A stretch of 64,000 bases of DNA from Mytilus trossulus. Its lineage: Eukaryota > Mollusca > Bivalvia > Mytilida > Mytilidae. Within the stretch, counting starts at the first letter, position 1; every line of letters starts with the position of its first letter. The notes below the pieces were generated by a model. It made no database searches. It was given only the letters and a program-made list of their open reading frames with translations, and was not told where the DNA came from. Position numbers and translations under genes: made by a program. Location: positions 28,078,886 to 28,142,885 of the forward strand of contig NC_086374.1 of the NCBI RefSeq assembly GCF_036588685.1, in the 5' to 3' direction. This document shows positions 36,091 through 47,810 of the stretch, one piece after another.

Positions 36091-36178
36091 AACCACCAAT
36101 GAATAAATACCCTGTGTGTTCCTTCATATGAATTTTGAGCATATTTGTTATGCTCCCGTGGTCAGTATGTTATATTTC

Positions 36179-36515
36179 AGTGGCGGATCCAGAAATTTTC
36201 ATAAGTGGGGACCCACTGACTGACCTAAGAGGGGCTCCGCTTCAGTCACGCTTCAGTGATTCTCTATATAAGCAAACAAAATTTTTCCCAGAAAGGGGGG
36301 GGGGGGGCGGGCCCTCTGCCCCCTAAATCCGCATCTGTATTTGATATGTTTTCGGCAGTTGTTTATTGTTGTTGCTTTGTATCTATATGATGCCCTCCTT
36401 TATCTAGGAAAAATTTGGTTGATTATATAGGAAATCACTGAAGCATGACCGGAATGGGCCCCCTCTTAGGTAGTCACTGGGCCCCCACTTATGAAAATTT
36501 CTAGATCCGCCACTG
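36179..36515. mobile_element. Foldback element with CAGTGGCGGATC ends
   Basis: Left CAGTGGCGGATCCAGAAATT and right AATTTCTAGATCCGCCACTG; similarity extends about 95 bp inward on both arms (TCAGTGATTCTCTATATAA against its complement). Related pieces are at 44884, 47500 and 61497. Confidence 0.88.
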
Positions 36516-36727
36516 TGGTAAAGCCCTTTTCGACTGCTTTTTATAGTTTATTTCTTATTTTTGTCACATTATGTTGAAATGAGTATTATTTCATATCGGT
36601 TGAGAATAAGATTCTCTTATTGAATAAAAAGGGGTCACATGACATTCATTAATCTTCAGTATAAAATTCCATCGGTCATTAACAGAACAATTCGGACCAG
36701 AAAACCGGTCGTTAACGAACTTTTACT

Positions 36728-36850
36728 TGATAATGACCGATGGGGCGTGGTTTCTGTCTGATATTGACCGTTGGGGCGTGGTTTCGTCTGATAATGACCG
36801 GTGGGTCGTGGTTTCTCTGTTAATGACCGGTGGGGCGTGGTTTATCTGTT
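36728..36850 (+). repeat. Four tandem units of about 30 bp (TGATAATGACCGGTGGGGCG)
   Basis: Units containing AATGACCGGTGGGGCGTGGT with small changes. A single reverse-oriented ACCGGTCGTTAACG lies just upstream (36704-36717). Confidence 0.85.
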
Positions 36851-37118
36851 TAGAGAGATGTACCTTTTATAAAACATGTTCCTGTTTTTGATATTATATT
36901 TAAGTTGTTGAATTGTTTATGATATTTTTTTGTTAATTATAAAATTAAAGAAAACTAGATAAAGTGTTTATATACTGAAGGTTGCACTAAAATTAATGGC
37001 AGTATTACTACGACTGGTCTTCACTTTTTGCCATAGAAATCGTACAACTACGCGAGTTCGCTTTAGGCGTTTTGAATAGATGATAATTTTTCAAAACATG
37101 GTTTCTCAATGAAATAAA

Positions 37119-37306
37119 CATTATAGTTCTTGAAAAACTGGTCATTATCGTGAAACATGGACTGCCCGTAGGACAGTGGTATTGACTGCGACAGCTATAA
37201 TGACCTCGCCTTCGGCTCAGTCATTATCACTATCTTAGTCAATACCACTGTCCTGTGGGCAGTCCATATATCACGATAGCGACCAGTTTTTCAGAAACTA
37301 TTATAT
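37119..37306. mobile_element. Foldback element, arms about 60 bp
   Basis: ACTGGTCATTATCGTGAAAC and GACTGCCCGTAGGACAGTGG on the left pair with CCACTGTCCTGTGGGCAGTC and ATCACGATAGCGACCAGT on the right. Lies between the last oxidoreductase exon and the (ACCGG) repeat. Confidence 0.85.
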
Positions 37307-37634
37307 AAATCGTGTCGCCTTTTTATGCAGAAAGTACAGTGTTCTTATTACAATTTGTTACAAGCGTGCATACTTATCGGTCTTATACGCAGAAAGCGAG
37401 ATATTTTAATCAGTTTGTTAAACAATCGTTCATATCTAACCTTACATTTGCCACTTCCTAGTTGCCTGGATGAAGACTTTGGTTGCCATTTTATTAATAT
37501 GCAGTATAACAATACATTTTATACAGAAAACGCAAAATTATAATGTCGAGTTAGTATATAATATTTCATTAATTTCATTTGTGAAGCAAACACCTTAGTA
37601 AAGTTAAGGTCAGATAGTACAACATATCAGTATT

Positions 37635-37814
37635 TTATTGCGTTTTACCATTAATAACATCTATGAAATGTTGTTTTTCCATTCTGTAAGCCTCATAATA
37701 TCGAGGTAAACCATTTTGCTCTATCGTATCCAATAGACGTCCATCTTCATTCCACAACTGAAGATGTGTGGTAGATGGATTCTCTATACAAAGCATCCCC
37801 TTATCTCCTAGTAC
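37635..37814 (-). CDS. Oxidoreductase exon 6 (C-terminus, possibly not the last)
   Basis: Encodes VLGDKGMLCIENPSTTHLQL, YYEAYRMEKQHFIDVINGKT and a stop after Gln. The sequence GGTAAAAC close to the end could be a donor leading to a final exon not found in the window. Confidence 0.82.
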   Translation of the reverse strand, partial: VLGDKGMLCIENPSTTHLQLWNEDGRLLDTIEQNGLPRYYEAYRMEKQHFIDVINGKTQ

Positions 37815-40800
37815 CTGAAAACATTTTACATCTTGAATCTTGAAATTAAAGTTTTCTTAAGATTTCAGTATTTGTACTCTAAAGAATCAGCAAAAAGATA
37901 TTTAAAATATCAGAATTATACTCCAAGGTCTGTAGTTGCATCACCGATCTGATCACATACAAATATATCGATTTCCGTGTGCGCTGCATTCGTTTCTCGA
38001 AAAACCTACATCAGCTATTTTGGTTTTTTTTTTTTGGAAGGCGAATAATTCAATCTAGAGCATAAACATTAAATATTAGGCACAAACAGAGCAACCAAAA
38101 CACCGTATTGTCAACTTAAATTATGGAAGTTGCAGCCATTATAAGTAAAAAGATGTGGTATGAGTGCCAATGAGACAACTCTCAAATCATTTCAAAAGGT
38201 ACAAATAGTAAACAATTATAAATCAAAGTACGGCCTTCAACATGGAGCCTTTGCTCTCACCGAACAGAAAGCTATAAAGGTCCCTGAATTGACTAGTATA
38301 ATACTATTCCCAAATCACAACCAGTTATCGAAAGGTATTTCAGTTGTAATCATATGACATTTCCTTATTAGACAAATTATAAGTTAATGTATTTCGCGCC
38401 TTATGCAAGAGTATTCATTTCTATAATGATCTAGTATTGTTGACAGTTATTAATGCGTTGTAAAATTTGCTAATTTATAAAATAGCATTGCCTAAGTAAG
38501 CTTTTGCTATCTCAACGTTCTTACTTCAAATCTCTGATCGTAGCCATAAGGAACTCCTCGTACATTTTCAATATATCCAACAAGACCGCTAGGGAATTTA
38601 AGCATGATCATGGCACACTCGACATCGTAACATTCTTTAAACATCGGATTTGTTGAATGTCCAAAGCAAACTGCACTTTCTGGTCTTTCTCCAGACAACC
38701 AGCATATCAAATCAAGTTCGTGTATAGCGCTGTCTACCACTATACCTCCTATAATAGTCAGAAACTTAGTTATAAAAATAGTAACAGTCTGGTAACAGAA
38801 ATTTAAAAACATCGAACTACAACCTTTGGCATGCAACTTTCTCGGTTGTTTTATGTCTTTTTGCTTAAAACTTACACTGTATCTGCCTAAGACGGAAATT
38901 ACGTAAAATTAGACGAACACATTTCTGGCATAGTATTACTTTTAACAATACTGTTTACAATTGTAACACGGTTTAAAATAACCCATGAAACTTCAATTTA
39001 GTATATTAATAGACTGTATGTATCATTAAACGGTATCCTAGTGACAGAACCAACCGAGAACTTCGCCTAACTGCTACTTATTCAACATCTGCAGTAAGGC
39101 AATATTTCTCATAAAAGGGGGTGCTGAATAGGAACGTATGAACTTCGAGTTGCATTACCGATAAAGATGACTGCAATAATAGTCATAAAAGATGAAGAGG
39201 AAATTTTGTGTTATAAATTGAACCCTTCACACACAGTCACACACACATACAATATTTATAAAACTTACCGCTTGACTTCAAATATTCTGCATTAATCCAT
39301 GCTGGAAGCTCACGTGCAACTAGTTTTATCATGCGAAGTTTGCCCAAATCCCCTGCTTTAATCTTGTCATACATTTTACGTATGCTGATATCGAAACGCC
39401 TGTACAAATAAATGGTTGGAATGGTATTCTAATTCAAGTCAGCTTTTGTCGATACGATATGCACATGTTTGTTATAACGTTCACGGTAAAACTATATATG
39501 CATTCAATATTTCAAAAGAGAGGGGTTTTTTTTGACAAAAGAGGGTTTCATACTATAATTCGTTGAATATAACGTGTTAAAAAAGACAGATTAATTTGAA
39601 CTCCCCCTTCTGTATCAATCGACGAACTTTCATGCTTTTCATTTGATCTGCAAATGATAATAATTTAAGTATTCCATTACACCAGCAGTCAGTGAAGGGC
39701 AATGCTATTTCAGGTAGTAAAGTCAACTTCACTACATCCCCAATAAAAATGCATGATCTCTGGTAAAATAATTCATATGAATAGAGATTAGTTGAATCAT
39801 TTTTATAGAAATGACTGTGTTTAAGTTTATCTTGACAAAACGTCGCTGACACTTACAAGTGAAACCTTGTTCTTCGATGCCAAGTATTAGATAACCTGTA
39901 TTATAACGAAATTTGGATAGTAAACAATTTTTGAATTCTTTACAGAAACCAGTTTAGTGAAACAGATCATGATAGTTTGTAATTTGATTACTTATCAAAT
40001 CCACATTGAAGGGTTTTTCCATGATCTTCTGCTAACTTGTAACATTCTTCCACTACGCTTGGATCAAGGTCAACTGGTTTCTCACAGAATACATGTTTTC
40101 CTGTTCATTTTCAATAAAGAAATTCAAAATTAGAAACATTCATTAAATATTTGAATATGGCCCTTGCATTTTCATTATAACAAATACTAGTACCAAAAAC
40201 TCTGAATTTTGAGCAGATACTCGCACTTTAGAAATAACATGATAGTTTTTTGCATACGTGTAACGATAGGAAACAAATTAGCCATTAACTCAAACCCAGG
40301 CCGATAACCCATATCAGCCCTATGTGAAATCACGTGGTCGGTCTGATATGTGGTTTTCAGTTTTTTGTCCATGGATTTATGAGTTTTGAACAGCGGTATA
40401 CTACTGTTGCCTTTATTTTGTATATGTTAAAAATTGATGTCAACATAATGAATTTTAAATCACTGTCATACAAAAGTGATAGCTAGCTATAAAACCAGGT
40501 TCAATCAACCATTTCTATATCAGTAAGTGCATGCAACATGTTATGAATACGTCAGTTGTTATCTATTCGTTTGATGAGTTTGAGCGTTTGATTGTGCCAT
40601 TTGGTTCACGACTCTAAGTTTTGAATTGAGTTGTTTATATATAGCTATATGTCTTAAATCGTAATTTAGTAAAAAAATAGTTTGCTTGATATAATTATTC
40701 AACAATGATTGTTTTTAAATTGTTATCATGACTGGCAGGTAGGTTTTGAAAATTTACAAATAAACATGTCTTTAAGTTTACAAACCTGCCTGTAAAGCGA

Positions 40801-41953
40801 ATTTTACTAATTCGCTTTTCTTGTGTGGTTTTCCGAACACAGGAGAGCAGATTAAAACAGCATCTAATCTTGTAAAAGTACAAAAAAGAGTTATAATGAA
40901 CATTACACATATTTTAACTATTGAAAATATGTCGCTAAACGGGCTGGTTTACTTTTTATAAATTGTTATTTGGATGGAGAGTTATCTCATTGGCACTCAC
41001 ACCACCTCTTCCTTTATCTATGTTCGACTATAAACGTTTGAATCCTGTTTGAAGTTTCACATATTTCGTGTAAATTCTTAAGGGTATTGTTAAATACACA
41101 CCCAATAAATGTGTTTAGAATAAACTACAGAAAAGCTATGATGAAAATAACAATCCTATTTGTTACCTACCTGTATTTACTATTCTAATAGCAGCTTGTT
41201 ATACTTTTTAAGCCTTAATACAAATAACTATGTGTAATGCAAAACTCTCAAAAGAAATGCCGATATCTGCATGATAGACTCATTTTTGTTTTGTTCGTGT
41301 TGCACTTTTGCCCCTATTTGTGACTTTTTTTTTACCTATTGTGTCTGTTTGTTTTGTTCACCAATCGTTGTCAATGTAATGGAATTTGATGCAAGTGAGA
41401 GGTTTAGCGCTTTAAAACCAAGTTTAAGCCACCAATTTCTACATAAGAAAATGCCTGTACCAAGTCAGGAATGCGACAGTTGTTTTCCAGTCGCTTGATG
41501 TGTTTGAGCTTTTGATTTTGCCATTTGATTAGGGACTTTCTGTTTTGAATTTTCCTCGGAGTTCAGTATTTTTGAGATTCTACTTTTTTTCTAATGGTTT
41601 AAAATACTTTTTCGAATTTCAAAGACAATAAGAAAAAAGGTCCCACCATTCCATCTTCTTTTGGAACTCGTTGTTGCTCACATCTGCTGACACAACCCAA
41701 CTTTATTGTATCGTATCGATATAATAATAAATCCAACTTACAATTTATCGCTAAGCATGTCAGTGACTTCTTCCGTATTGATCACTTTTACATTTTGTAA
41801 ACCATACTGCTTCACCAAATTTCTGATTTTGCCATGCACCGGTTCAATATCCACTAAATACGTCACGTTTACTTGTCCACTCTGGACAAGGTGACATAGA
41901 TGTACCTCTCCAATGCGACCAATGCCTATTACTCCTATATTTTTACGTTCCAT
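37635..41953 (-). CDS. Gfo/Idh/MocA-family NAD(P)-dependent oxidoreductase, six exons
   Basis: Six GT-AG exons join in frame from ATG at 41953 to TAA at 37637-37635, 312 residues. N-terminal Rossmann fold: IGVIGIGRIG (GxGxxG), VDIEP at the end of the second strand, DAVLICSPV. EKP motif CEKPVD with K106. C-terminal alpha/beta domain carries GGIVVDSAIHELD, giving the catalytic D184 and H188 pair of the inositol 2-dehydrogenase type. These residues predict an active dehydrogenase on a polyol or sugar-like substrate; the exact substrate cannot be told. Bacterial IolG/YrbE-like proteins are the closest type I recall. The C-terminus is short: relatives usually have 20-30 more residues, and AATGGTAAAAC near the end also looks like a splice donor, so another exon may exist. 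An AATAAA hexamer overlaps the stop (37639-37634). Confidence 0.9.
38150..38350 (+). repeat. Short bivalve interspersed element in oxidoreductase intron 5
   Basis: AGATGTGGTATGAGTGCCAA, GTACGGCCTTCAACATGGAG and GAACAGAAAGCTATAAAGG match the 5172 copy over about 200 bp. Confidence 0.85.
38525..38748 (-). CDS. Oxidoreductase exon 5 (catalytic Asp/His)
   Basis: Encodes GIVVDSAIHELDLICWLSGE through GVPYGYDQRFE. Acceptor TATTATAG, donor GTAAGA, phase 0. Confidence 0.93.
39269..39399 (-). CDS. Oxidoreductase exon 4
   Basis: Encodes RFDISIRKMYDKIKAGDLGK then LRMIKLVARELPAWINAEYL. Acceptor TTGTACAG, donor GTAAGT, phase 1. Confidence 0.92.
39992..40100 (-). CDS. Oxidoreductase exon 3 (EKP motif)
   Basis: Encodes KHVFCEKPVDLDPSVVEECY and HGKTLQCGFD. 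Acceptor ATGAACAG, donor GTAATC, phase 2. Confidence 0.92.
40535..40630 (+). repeat. Bivalve repeat fragment, intron 2 of the oxidoreductase
   Basis: GTTTGATGAGTTTGAGCGTT and TTGTGCCATTTGGTTCACGA parallel TTGATGTGTTTGAGCTTTTG and TTTTGCCATTTGATTAGGGA at about 41490-41530. A reverse short-element end follows at 40972-41020. Confidence 0.65.
40786..40868 (-). CDS. Oxidoreductase exon 2 (83 bp)
   Basis: Short exon found by frame continuity: encodes LDAVLICSPVFGKPHKKSEL and VKFALQAG, the expected Rossmann strand and helix before the EKP motif. Acceptor ACAAG is non-pyrimidine-rich, but phases 2 and 1 fit both neighbours exactly. Confidence 0.85.
41380..41595 (+). repeat. Bivalve repeat fragment, intron 1 of the oxidoreductase
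   Basis: ACCAAGTTTAAGCCACCAAT, CAAGTCAGGAATGCGACAGT and GAGTTCAGTATTTTTGAGAT match a common bivalve repeat; partial copies at 40535 and 59995. The open frame 41271-41498 lies in it. Confidence 0.65.
41742..41953 (-). CDS. Oxidoreductase exon 1 (Rossmann nucleotide-binding)
   Basis: ATG at 41953; encodes NIGVIGIGRIGEVHLCHLV and TYLVDIEPVHGK. Donor GTAAGT at 41741, phase 2. Confidence 0.93.
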
Positions 41954-42419
41954 TGCTTCCAGATTACAATTGTAACCAGATCACCATAAAACAACAATAA
42001 ATGAATAGCAATTTGAATATTTGAACATTTTTTCAATACTTATAAATACTTTTACATGTATTAATATAAAAGAGTGTGCCCAAGTTAAGTGGTGGTTTTG
42101 TTATGCGTGTACTATGAAGGTAGATAAGATAATGACATGGCTAATAACATTATACACATTGCACACTGAGAGTGCGTCGTCCTGGTCGGCAAGTCAGGAC
42201 AGTTACCAATCTTAGAGTAAAATCTAAAGTCTTATAAACTTAAGACAGACAATCCCATGATCAAAATCAAAAGTATGATAACCAAATACAACAGTTCCGA
42301 AATCATTCCAAAAGAAAAGAAGTGATATAGCTATACAAATCAACCATGGATGGACTATAGGTTGATATATTTCAATTTAACCCCACTGGAGTGGTGGCTT
42401 CTATAATATTTAATATTAT

Positions 42420-42815
42420 GGCAAAAACACATTTAGTTACCAAAATGACGCGAGTCACCGACACGTGTTATTTTCAGATGGAAATGGCATTAAAGCTGAT
42501 TAAACATTAATCCACAATGACTCTTAAGCTAATGGATACAACCGAGATTTACTTTTGTTCCAAAAAAACATGAATATATTTTCGGAACCAGCCATCCGCC
42601 TTTTTTCTTAATATTAAGGGAAAAGCACATTCAGTTACCAACATGACGCGAGTCACCGACACGTGTTATTTTCAGATGGAAATGGCATTAGAGCTGATTA
42701 AACATTAATCCACAATGTCTCTTAAGCTAATGGAAACAACAGAGATTTACTTTTGTTCCCAAAAAAAAAACCATGAACATACTTTCGGAACCGGCCATCC
42801 GCCTTTTTTTCTTTG
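42420..42815 (-). repeat. Tandem duplication, unit 198 bp, upstream of the oxidoreductase start
   Basis: ATGACGCGAGTCACCGACAC, GTTATTTTCAGATGGAAATG and GCCATCCGCC occur twice, 198 bp apart. Each unit contains a CACGTG palindrome (42462-42467 and 42660-42665). The nearer unit is about 470 bp before the ATG at 41953. Confidence 0.92.
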
Positions 42816-45800
42816 GATAAGATTTGTCCGACTATAATTAAAAACAATCTTGTTTTGTGAATAACAGGAACACAATTAACTTTATTTGAAATCGATGTTT
42901 ACTAAATTTCCCTTACTTGTAGGATCAGTAGAAAAAAACATATTCGTCCACTTCCCTTCCGGATTTTTATTTCTTTCACAAAAAAATAGAATCTTACAAT
43001 TTTTCAACAACGCTCCGTCCACAAATGGTTTTTTTTCTAGGATTTTTTTTGGTGTTTTTGTCTTTATGAGCGGATTCGTGATATTCGCTTTTGCTTTACA
43101 TATATTCTCAAATTTTAAACCTTTAAATTGCTATCATGTGAAATAAAGTAAAATGAATTATCTAAGATTTATTGTCCCTCTTTTAGCCGCCTAGGTTTTG
43201 GTGCGGTGCGGTACATCATTTTAGACCTTTACCCTGAATGAAAATGAGTATGTATCGTTGTCGCTGATGCATCATGCCAATTGCGACTACCGTTTTCAAC
43301 TACACGATGTGCTGTCATGCAGACAAAACGCTAAACGCCAAAAAAGAAGGCGTAGATAGTCTTTACAAATGGGTTTAAGAAGTGTGGTTGACAGTGAGGT
43401 TGTTAGTACAAATTATGATAAGAATCTAAATAGGTCTATGAATACACATGCTTCATCTAACTTTAAAAAACCAAAATGTTGTTAACATGGTTAAGTGCCT
43501 GTCCTGCCTCCATGAGTTTGACAAAGTGTTTTGTGTACTAAGTATATTACATCATATCAACAGCTTGATAAATGAATATGGTATAGAATATGTACTTACT
43601 AGAAAGAAAATCTGATCATAGATCTGTTCTATATGTGTCTGAATTATAATCACAGATGAAAACTTGTTCTTACTTTATTTTATTGATATCTAAATTACAT
43701 AAAAATCCTTACAAATATTGTCATACAGCTAGCTGGGTCTTCCAAGTCACGCCCCACGAAAGCTCAGTCTTAACTATAACACCAATTGTATCAGCAATCT
43801 AAACCAGTCTTCAGAGTTATTGGGAAAATATCTACACTATTGGCGATGTGAATCAGATGTGGATACTTAAAATTTTCAAATATATGGAATACGTACAATC
43901 TAAGTCTCTTGCAACAGTATTGAAGCATTTAGCATTTTACTCGTTACACAAGTGTTCCCCATTCCTAACTTGAAGACACATTGAAAGAATTTGTTATATA
44001 TTGTTTTCTTTATAAAAAAGAGAATGACCAACATATATAAAAATGGGATACATTTCTCTTTGTTGAAAAAAATGCCAACTCTGATTCAAACCAAACTTCG
44101 TCTGAAATTGACGTGATTAAAATGTTTGATTTCGTGATTGACAACATACGTCAGGTGGTCATGTCTTCAACAAATAATCTGGTTGGTGTAATTTTAGTAA
44201 TTTTTTTTAAGCATATCTCTGATTGTTAACAGTCAATTTCTTGTTTCATCAGACTTTAATGGACTTCTATTTTTTAAACTGGGCGGGGGATGGTCAAAAT
44301 TTTCTTGACCCTCATAGTATTTCCCTAATTGTATCCTCCCTTTTAAAACAGATTAGTTAACTTTGAGGAGGATTAGTTAGTTAGGAACATTGCCAGTGAA
44401 GAGAATTGATTAAAAAAAACAACAACATTTGAATGAATAGTACATTGGGCAGAATGAAAAATTAACAGCAAAAACTTCACGAATTCATCAAACTTGGAGA
44501 AAGCTTACTAAATATTAGAACTGATATGCCTGAGTGATATACTACCCGAAAAATCAAAAGGGAAAGAACTTGGATGGTACATATTGGCAGAAGAAAAATC
44601 GAAATCAAGTGAAAGGTTAAGAAACAGGATGAGATAAGGGTTTTCACAGCTTGAGAGAAATTGTTAAAAAGATTATCGTCACAGGTAACATTTAACTTTG
44701 TCCTCATATTTTTTCTTACAATTCTGAATTTAGAATCACGAAGTAAGAATTGTTATCAAATGGGCTTGAATCATTTCGACCAAGACAGGAATTGGCAGCT
44801 AAAAAAACCCACTCTGCTTCAGATAATTCTCGAAACGGAGTCAGTTGATATCGTGAAGAATGATTATGTTTAAATTACATATCAGGGGCGGATCCAGGAT
44901 TTGAGGTTAGGGGGGGGGCGCAGAATTTTTTAATCGACGAACGGAGCGATGCGAAATTTTTTTTAGGTAATTTTTTTGAAATATTCTTATAAAGGGGTTG
45001 TTATGAAGATATCTCGAACTATTGTGTGGTAAAATAGTGCGAAATTAAAGTTTCTAGCTGAAATCGCCTAACACCACCCCTGACAACAATCTGTGAGCTT
45101 TTATTCATTGAGACTATGTACCCCATTTATTTCCCAGAAAACGGGCCTGAAGACAATTAGAATAGAGACTGACCTCAGTCCGGCATGTCCGGAGTACACA
45201 AGCTAACCCTTCATATAAAAAGATCTAGCGAATGATATGTCAATGGTTACAGGGAAACTGGGGTTGCATATATTCATATAAGTCAATCGAATATATTTAG
45301 GGAAAAAAATGCAATAATCACGTTATAGATTTGTTTGCGTCATAACTTGGATCCACCGAACCATATATATATCAAGTGACTGACTGACAGATGGACGGAC
45401 AGTGGTAATATGATATGTCCCTGTTCCGCAAAGAACCTTCGAGTTAGGATGGCAAGGTCTCATACAAATTGGAAAAAATCTACAACAATCTCCTAACACC
45501 TCTAAATTACGCACTAAGGGATTCATATTGCATATATTTGTTTATAAAGCTACAGTTATAAAGTTGCAGCCCAAAAAAAGAAGCTGAAGATCATGCGAAC
45601 ATTTTATTTTAAGTCTGTCATAGTGTGTTAAGTACTATGCAAACCGATCTTCAATCAAGAAACCAGCACTTTTTGTAAAATTATCTAAAAAAATAGGAAT
45701 ACGACATAAATAATCCTTGTTTTGCACATCGTCAATGGATCTAAGCCAAGTTGTACATGCATGGTTTCAAATATGTGAAATGAACCGGTTAACTTGAACT

Positions 45801-46040
45801 ACTTTAACACCCCATAACACCAATCCTTCATGAAAAACTTGGTTAAGACGATGTGAAGAGTTGACAGATGAACGGGCGGACCGACGGACAGACACAAAGT
45901 GAGACGAGACAGATCACAATAGCTCACCATACCAATATTTGTATTAGATTTTGCAAACGAAAATTTGTAAGTAAATTACTTTTACCAACGATTTTTAATT
46001 GTCCTATACTATTTGTTTTTACTTTTTTGATTTTCGAAGG
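42816..46040. other. Intergenic, no gene recognised
   Basis: Open frames at 42886, 44477 and 44661 carry no family features. 44884-44960 begins AGGGGCGGATCCAGGATTTG, an end of the foldback family at 36179. GACGGACAG-rich repeat fragments lie near 45390 and 45870. Confidence 0.5.
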
Positions 46041-46059
46041 TTGTGTTAGACTTTATATT

Positions 46060-47390
46060 ATATAGATATCTTGGAATCACATTTACATCTAGTGGTTTAT
46101 TTAAGCAGTGCAAAGATGAATTATACAACAAATATTTAAAAGCTTGTTTTAAGCTACAGAGATGCTTGTCATCATCTAACCCTAGTATTGCCACTTTTTT
46201 ACATCTTTATGATCATACAATTAAACCCATACTATTATATGGCAGTGAAATATGGGGAATGTTTAGAACGAATTCAGCTGCTTGTAAAAAAGATAATGAT
46301 TATATATTCGAAAAAGTCTTTGGTCAGGATTCTTCTGAAAAAGCTCACACCAAATTTATGAAATACATTCTTGGTGTAAACAGAAAGTCAAGTAATATAG
46401 CTGTAATGTCAGAGCTTGGTAGATTTCCTATGTATTTTACTATAATTTTATCAATGTTAAAATATTGTCATAGACTGGAACATTTGACAGAAGGACTATT
46501 ATGTAATGCGTTTATATGTTGTAAACAGTTACATAGCTCTAATGTAAATACATGGTATTCTAGTATAGATTATATTCAGAGAGAAATTGAATTACCAAAT
46601 TTTGACCAATCAATTGGTTCTTTATGTCAGTATGTTAAAAATAAACTATGTAAAAGTTATGTCACATTTTGGAATAAACTGAAGTATCAAACAATTAACT
46701 CTGAAAAAGGGAAGCTTGGTACTTATTTTTCCATAAAAAAATGTTTTTAAAAAGAGAAATATTTAGAATTGTAGGACTTCAAAAAAAGGCAGTCAATTAG
46801 TAAATTAAGAATAAGTGCTCACTCTTTAAAAATTGAGACAGACAGATATTAAAAAAAGCATATAGAAAGATCTGAGCGTCTTTGTACTAATTGCTCACTT
46901 GGTAAACTTGAAGATGAGCTTCATTTTTTATTAGAATGCCCTCTTTATGATATTCAAAGGGACGATTTTTTTCAAGACATTTCTAACAATTGTTATAATT
47001 TTATAAATTTAAATAAATCTTCAAAATTTTGATGGCTCTTGACCCAAGAAAATGTTACTCTTATTAAGTTATGGAAAAACTGGGTTGTTATATTTGTGAC
47101 TGTTTTGAATTAAGGAGATCAGGCATGAACACTGACATTTCAAGTAAATAATTTGAAAATAAATACATATACATGTATAATGTAATTTTATTATTCTTTT
47201 ATTCACAATATATATGTGGTTTTTAGCTTGATTCTGACCAATGCTTATATTCCAATAGAATTATATATGTATATGCCTCTGTTATTGCTGTTGTTATACT
47301 AATTATGTAAATCAATTGTATCTGATTTTATGCTCTTTATGGGCCCTGTAATTTGGGAAATAAAAATGTTCTATTCCATTCTATTGTGTT
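46060..47390 (+). pseudogene. LINE retrotransposon remnant, reverse-transcriptase C-terminal part
   Basis: Encodes YRYLGITFTSSGLFKQCKDE, PILLYGSEIWG and KAHTKFMKYILGVNRKSSN, typical of the region just after the RT palm in jockey-like non-LTR elements. After a stop at 46748 the same reading can be picked up in pieces: LRISAHSLKIETDRY, ERLCTNCSLGKLEDELHFLL. It ends in ATTTGGGAAATAAAAATG-type tail sequence near 47350-47390. The catalytic RT palm and endonuclease are absent, so this is a 5'-truncated, mutated copy. Confidence 0.85.
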
Positions 47391-47494
47391 CACCACAAGA
47401 ATAACTGACTGTTTTCAGGCTATACTTTGAATGTTGAAAAAAGATGGAATGGGCTCTTTTGTACTTTAAAAAGTTAAAAACAACCCATGTTTTG

Positions 47495-47550
47495 CAAATT
47501 TTAGGGGGGGGGCGCACGCCCGCCACGACCCGCCTAAATCCGACCTTGCA
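47495..47550 (-). mobile_element. End fragment of a GGCGGATCC-type element
   Basis: GGGGGGGCGCACGCCCGCC and CCTAAATCCGACCTTG resemble the right end of the foldback family. Together with 44884 it brackets the LINE remnant. Confidence 0.55.
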
Positions 47551-47810
47551 TATTAATATACATATTTAAAGTGGTTGTGAAATGTCCTTTACGGTTCTTA
47601 ATCGGTCTGACTCGCTATTTTGGTAAACAGATAAACCATTCTAATTATAAAAATTATGACTGCTATCTAGTGGTTTGTTGGTTTCGCATAATATTCCTCG
47701 CTTGTAAAGTACCGTTCTGGTACCAGATTGGATGATTAACTATGCTTTCCTGTTGAAAGTGAAAGTAAAGAAAGGATTTTATCCTGCCATAAATAAACAT
47801 AGCGAGTAAA

